In this document: positions 59,100 to 64,000 of the stretch, in pieces
How the letters are laid out: each line of letters starts with the position of its first letter
How positions within the stretch are numbered: position 1 is the first letter of the stretch
DNA from: Cocos nucifera
Taxonomy: Eukaryota > Streptophyta > Magnoliopsida > Arecales > Arecaceae
NCBI GenBank assembly: GCA_006176705.1
Contig: QRFJ01007046.1
Span: 35,179 to 99,178, forward strand
Length of the DNA: 64,000 bases
Direction of reading: 5' to 3'
Translations under genes and position numbers: made by a program
Notes under the pieces: generated by a model
What the model was told of the DNA's origin: nothing
Databases searched by the model: none
Seen by the model: only the letters and a program-made list of their open reading frames with translations

Positions 59100-61744
59100 T
59101 ATATATATATATATATGGAACAAGATCAATGGTTTGGCTTTGTAAATTATACAGCCTATGATATATTTTTGCTTATTAGCTATATTCACGTTTGTGTATT
59201 TGTAGATGTACCAAGCTTTGTGCAGTCAATACACCTTCATAAAATGCAACGTGGGCCAGTTCATGCTAGCTTGCTAAATATCGAGGCATCCATGGGTCCA
59301 CCAAACCAGTAGCTATCCGGTACAATATCGAAGGACTGGTTCAGGTTAGGCCACTTGGGTTGGAAATTTGGTAATTTATGGAAAAGAAAATTACAGTACT
59401 TCCCGTGGTATAGAAGGCCAAAATGAGCGAGCATGCAGGTACAAAATTTCTAGGTAGGTAAACATTGTTCTCCCTTTGGCTTGATGTTGATGTTAGATGA
59501 AAATAAAAGGACGATGCAAAAGTACTAATGATGGTTGTTTAAGATTGTTTGTGTGATGTGCATGAATGAGTGGTGTTATCTTTGTAACAATGGTTAGCAG
59601 CTATCACTGTTGGGTATCACATTATCCGTTTATTTGGGTTATCGCTGTTGTCTTGCAAGAAATTTGAGTTGTTATTAATGTATAGAGAATGTTGTCAGTT
59701 GCGGTGGCTCCTGTGAAGGAAAAATGAGAATGATTGAGATGTGCTCCCCAAGTCTTATGTCAAATTCATCTTGTTTTGAATTAGAGCAAGGTCATTCAGG
59801 TGGAGAGGTGACAGATATGTACATTGGCAACTTAAGGGAACATTTTGCGAAAATAAACATAAAGCAATAAGGCATATAAAATTTATGGATGAGATTGTTG
59901 GTGGTCGGCCTGAGTGAACAAAATGAACCATTTAATATTATTGAGAGTATTTATTCAGATGTATTCTCTAGTATAATTGCTATTCCTGGAATGATGGACA
60001 AGTATGCCTCACAAAATCTGGACTGATCTTAATTATCTTTTAATCTCCCATCTTCATTTCTCTGCAACTACCGTAAACAATGCAATTCCGAATGAGGAGT
60101 TGATTGAATAAGAAGCAATGCAGCAAAACAAGAACAGATCCAATTTCTGATCTGATAATCAGCAGTAATGCTGCCATATAAAGCATATGACGACGAAAGA
60201 AGAAGCAAATAAGAGGAGAAAAAGAGAATAAGAAGAAAGACAAACGGAGGCCTGCAGCCTTTCCTTTTATTAAACTTCCTGCTTAAGATGCTTCGATCGA
60301 CAACCCCTTTACCGTCGGAAACAAATGCTTATAATTAGCTTCAGCTAGACCCGAATCCTGCTCCTGTAAGGACTCACAAAATACAAAATAAAACTGAAAT
60401 ATAGCAGCCACTTAATTGACTACTTTAGGACTCCTACAATAAGCAATGCATTGACTAGTTACCGCAGAGTGAATACCAATAAGATATGGACGGACTGGGC
60501 ATCAATTTGGCTTACAAAAGAACTCCCAAAATCCCTAGAAAGTTCACCCAAGAAATTATATGAAAATTACACGAAATTAAACAAAAAATCATAAAACTTA
60601 AAATAGGTCCAACCATCTGAGTGTTTGAAATTCAGATTTCATCACAAAATGATGGATAATCCTATTGAGATGGCATGTGCATTTACTTGGACTATTGGAT
60701 ATTTAGCATGCCCTGTTTAGGAGAGATCTTTGGATCTATGTTGAGGGGTTCCTAAAGAGACTTAAGCTAGCTTTGAAGGAAATTGGATTTGGAAACTTGT
60801 TGGTAACACTGGAGGTGGCTCTTAAAATAAACCATTGTTGAACAAGGACTTGTAAGGCTGACCTTAAATAGTTGGTTATAGATGATGGTAATGGTTATAA
60901 TTATCATATTTTAAATAAAACCACATAATGTTTTTGGTGATTAAAAATAACAAAAAGCTAAACCATTTAATATTATTGTTATGAGTTATGGGAATCAAGA
61001 TATAATCATTGGATGAGCTAACTTGATTAGAAAATCATCTTTTGGCATTGTTTATTTAAGTTGGTGATGGCTGATTTAGGTGCCCGGGGTCCTTGAAGGT
61101 GGGGAATATCCTCCAAATTAGGTGAGGTGCTACCACAGAATACACATTTTCATGCCTGCTTTAGAGTTGTTCCATGATGCTTTATAAGAACATCAGCTGT
61201 GGTCTGAAAGAAACCGTCTCTTAGCTAGAGCTTATAGGTTTTCTATAAAATCTTCCTCATCTTGCCCTCAAAGTTAGAGGAGCTAGCTCATGTTGTCCCA
61301 TAAAATAGACATAGTTTCTTCCTTATCAATCACACTTGTTGCAACTTCTGAGCATTTTCTCGCATCCTCATAGTTGCAATATGCTTAATCATTTGTTGCG
61401 TGCTTCTTCCTCAACTATGTCTATTTGATTTCTTGCTTAAGTTGAATGATTATGATACTTCTGATAGCATTATAGGAGTAATGACCACAAGCTTAGTAGA
61501 TCAAGGTACTAAGATTTAAACTTGTTGCAGATGATTCCATGCATCGAACACTGGGTTCTTTCATAACAATTTAGGAGTTTCTAGATTATAAATTTGAAAG
61601 GTGCTGCCTTCCGATCCAATTAATGGACCATCATGGAGTGAGTGGACAGCATGACCGGTCCAAAATGTACACAAGTTGCTTGTTGCTTACCTGGTCTTGA
61701 GAATGGTGCTAGGAAGCTTTCTACACCACAATTGCAATGGTATC
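59100..61744. other. Flanking DNA, no gene recognised
   Basis: No ORF longer than about 80 codons, no domain and no clear repeat. GC content rises slightly around 60.2-60.5 kb. This may be old intergenic or highly decayed transposon DNA. I see no splice-bounded coding pattern. Confidence 0.4.
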
Positions 61745-62075
61745 TGTTGGTGCAGAATCTAATTGATGCTGAATCGAGCTGGAGTTGAGAAAAAAGATGT
61801 CGCCACCGATGACCTGCAAAATAAAGTCCCATCCAAAGTTAGTGGTGGTGGCTCCGACAGGACCCTCCAACGATCAAGTCAACTCTTCTGGCCAACAGAA
61901 GTAGAGTGCTCAGGAAAGAACTCAGCAAAATTTTGGGAAGGAGAAGAGAGCTTAGAGAAAACGTATCTGGAGAGTCTCTTTTTACAGATGAAGCCTGTAG
62001 CAGACTGATAGTGATAGCCATAACCGTTCGATAGTGGGCCGCTTGGGGCCATATGGGGTTTGTTATGGAGAGAGG
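61745..62075 (-). mobile_element. Truncated copy of the gypsy LTR
   Basis: Starts tgttggtgcagaatc and follows the left part of both gypsy LTRs (18819-19135 and 55650-55965), including gagctggagtt, gatgacctgcaaaataaa and tagtgggccg, then stops matching near 62075. It is outside the MULE and so is a separate insertion event of the same family. It preserves the intact tgttgg end. Confidence 0.8.
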
Positions 62076-62329
62076 CACCGCTTATAGCAGACTGATAAGT
62101 GATAAAAATATACTAATAAAAGTATTAAATTATAAAATAAATTAATCTATTTCTTTAGAAATTGATATTTTTATTAATCTTATGCAGGAAAGAAGGCCAC
62201 TAATGTGAAGATCTTATTTTTTTAGTTCAGATGAAATAAATTTCAGACAAAATGGACTTCAAACGAGCCCGAAATTAAATTTCAAAAAAAAAAAAATGGT
62301 TCGGTTCAAATCGGTTCAGAAAATTGGCT
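62076..62329. other. Spacer, no gene seen
   Basis: AT-rich with an A-run at 62284-62297; cggttcaaatcggttcag short repeats follow. Confidence 0.35.
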
Positions 62330-63960
62330 CAGCAGACCATCCGGCTCGACCGTAGACCGACCCGCCGACGCAATGCTGATGTCAGGATGACATCAGCATT
62401 TTTCGTGGTGCACGGTGGACCATCTAGAGGATAATTTGGGAATTTTATATGAAGAAGCGCGCTCTGATTGGCTGAAGAATACAGCGGTCCACGCAACACC
62501 GGGCTCGCGCATGGTCTACAGAGGGCAATTTGGAAATTTTGTCTGATCCAACGGGCGCCTTTCGCTGAAACTTGATCGGACGGTCGAAAAGAAAGTGCTG
62601 ATGAACGGCATCCGCAGCTCCCGATCGAGATCCAACGGCTGAGATTCATCCCGACGTTAAACTAAAGATCAGAAGCCTTCTTTCTACATGATCGGATGGT
62701 CCAGATTCAATCCAATGGTTGATCCAATGGCTGGCATGAAATCTGACTTGATCTGGATTATTTTAAGGATTTTTAAGTGATTTTTGGACCGTTTGATCAA
62801 CATCCAATGATCAGAATTACCCAGATCCTAATTTGAGTTGTTTTGGAGAGTCTTAAAACCTAATTTCTAAAGGATTTTGGGGAAAATCAATCTCTTAACC
62901 TATAAAACCTGATGTTGCCATAGAAAATAGGAGAAGAAGTCAGAGAAAAAGAGAAGAAAGAGAAAAAGAAGAGAGAGTCAGAGAAATAAAGAAAAATAAA
63001 AAGAAAAAGAGAGGAGAGAGGTAGAAAGAGAAGAGTGATTTGTGAGAGAAAAAAAGGGTTTTTGATTTCTTTCGACAATCAAGACATCGATCAAGGAGCA
63101 TCTTCTTCTTCACCAAGTTCTCCACGCCAAGAGCAACGGATAATCAATTTCAGCAATCAAACAGTCTAATTTCTCTATGCTTTTTATTTTATTCACTATT
63201 TTTGAATTTGTTATCATGAACTAAATTTTCTTTTACTAAGGCTAAGGTGTAGCCACTCTTTTGATGCAATATTCAGTGTGATTATTTTTAAATTTTATTC
63301 ATGAGGAGTATATAAATCTGATCTTAATGCTTTTAGATTACTGGCCATCTTCTAATTGATCTGATGAACATAGATGTTACGGACCAAGTACATCTATGTT
63401 ATTGCTTCTTGATTATATACCTTGTATTATGAATCAAATTAGAATTCATATGCATGCGGGAATTTTAGTGCGCTTTGGATGCAGCGTATTTTAATTAGAG
63501 GGTTTCACAAAACTTAATGCATTAATATTTATTTAAATTACACCTGGACCAAAGGGTAATTAATAAATATTGATAGTTTTGCTATGCCTGGACCAAAGGG
63601 TAGTGAATAAATTAGGAGACTCCACCGTCACATGAAATAAAATTAATCTAAAAATCTGAATATTGTATTGACTGAGTTGGTGAACCGATTGCCTTAGTAA
63701 TCCATTGCTCTTGAGTTTAAAACCCTAATAATTTACACTCTCTCTATTTTCTTAAAAATTTTTAATTATTTTTTTATTTTTTCTTTAATTTCTTATTCTC
63801 ATAAATCGATCTTCTAAATAAAGCATAGGAAAGAGCTTTTCAGTACTTATTTTTCAATCCTCTAGGGATGATACTCTACTCATTCACTTTATTACTTGAT
63901 CGACTGGTGCACTTGCCATAGCTATAAATTAGCATGCATCACTAGACTCTAACCTCTGAG
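62330..63960 (+). mobile_element. Probable LTR or 5' end of another LTR retrotransposon, borders unclear
   Basis: A GC-richer upstream part (62330-62660), a purine-rich transcribed-looking stretch (62925-63065), two tgcctggaccaaagggta-like words (63544-63561 and 63585-63602) and an end part with tctagggatgatactctact and actggtgcacttgcc are the order I associate with long plant gypsy LTRs. No opposite LTR or coding domain is in the window. The minus-strand ORFs at 62329-63125 show no domain. Confidence 0.35.
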
Positions 63961-64000
63961 CCTAATTAGGTCTTGCTTGATCGTGACTCGATCTTGACCC

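Noticed and set aside
4743..59116. Target duplication for the MULE
   Set aside because: The flanks are (GA)n and (TA)n simple repeats that do not match, so none can be claimed.
1..64000. tRNA and rRNA genes
   Set aside because: None recognised by eye; tRNA-like words seen (tggtatcagagc) are primer-binding sites.

Overview
The window is nuclear DNA from a flowering plant: spliceosomal GT/AG junctions interrupt the coding traces, and plant-type Ty1/copia, Ty3/gypsy and Mutator-like transposons fill it. The repeat types would suit a monocot such as a palm, but that is an impression, not something the sequence proves. I see no intact host gene. Almost everything is transposon, and every recognisable reading frame carries stop codons or frameshifts.

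The main structure is a set of elements nested inside each other. (1) A Mutator-like element (MULE) with imperfect inverted ends at 4763-4863 and 58998-59099 carries a FAR1/mudrA-type transposase (+, about 5.7-8.0 kb), a 'putative plant transposon protein' ORF (+, 9.8-11.3 kb), a 4.5-kb AT-rich tandem array (11.6-16.2 kb), and on the minus strand a gene joining a plant-mobile-domain-like region to a C48/Ulp1-like SUMO-protease domain. (2) One exon of that protease gene is split by a Tat/Retand-type Ty3/gypsy element on the minus strand (18819-56892), flanked by the exact 5-bp duplication acaac. (3) Three further elements lie inside the gypsy element: a short non-autonomous LTR element (21068-24583, duplication acttc), a plus-strand copia element (25720-36574) and a minus-strand copia element (41025-51904). 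Removing the inserts leaves a gypsy element of about 12.8 kb inside a MULE of about 16.3 kb.

The gypsy element runs, on the minus strand, 5' LTR - gag - PR - RT/RH - second RNase H - integrase - 117-bp tandem array - antisense genes - 3' LTR. The plus-strand (antisense) part holds a PF04195-like 'putative gypsy type transposon' ORF with apparent introns (20.8-37.2 kb, cut twice by insertions) and a second, coiled-coil ORF (37.4-38.2 kb). The two copia elements belong to related families. The minus-strand one has lost most of gag but keeps recognisable protease, integrase, RT and RNase H traces.

Outside the MULE, the left flank (1-4762) holds a minus-strand copia relic, a possible solo LTR and a LINE-like RNase H fragment. 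The right flank (59100-64000) holds about 2.6 kb with no recognised gene, a truncated copy of the gypsy LTR, and a long LTR-like stretch that runs towards the end of the window.
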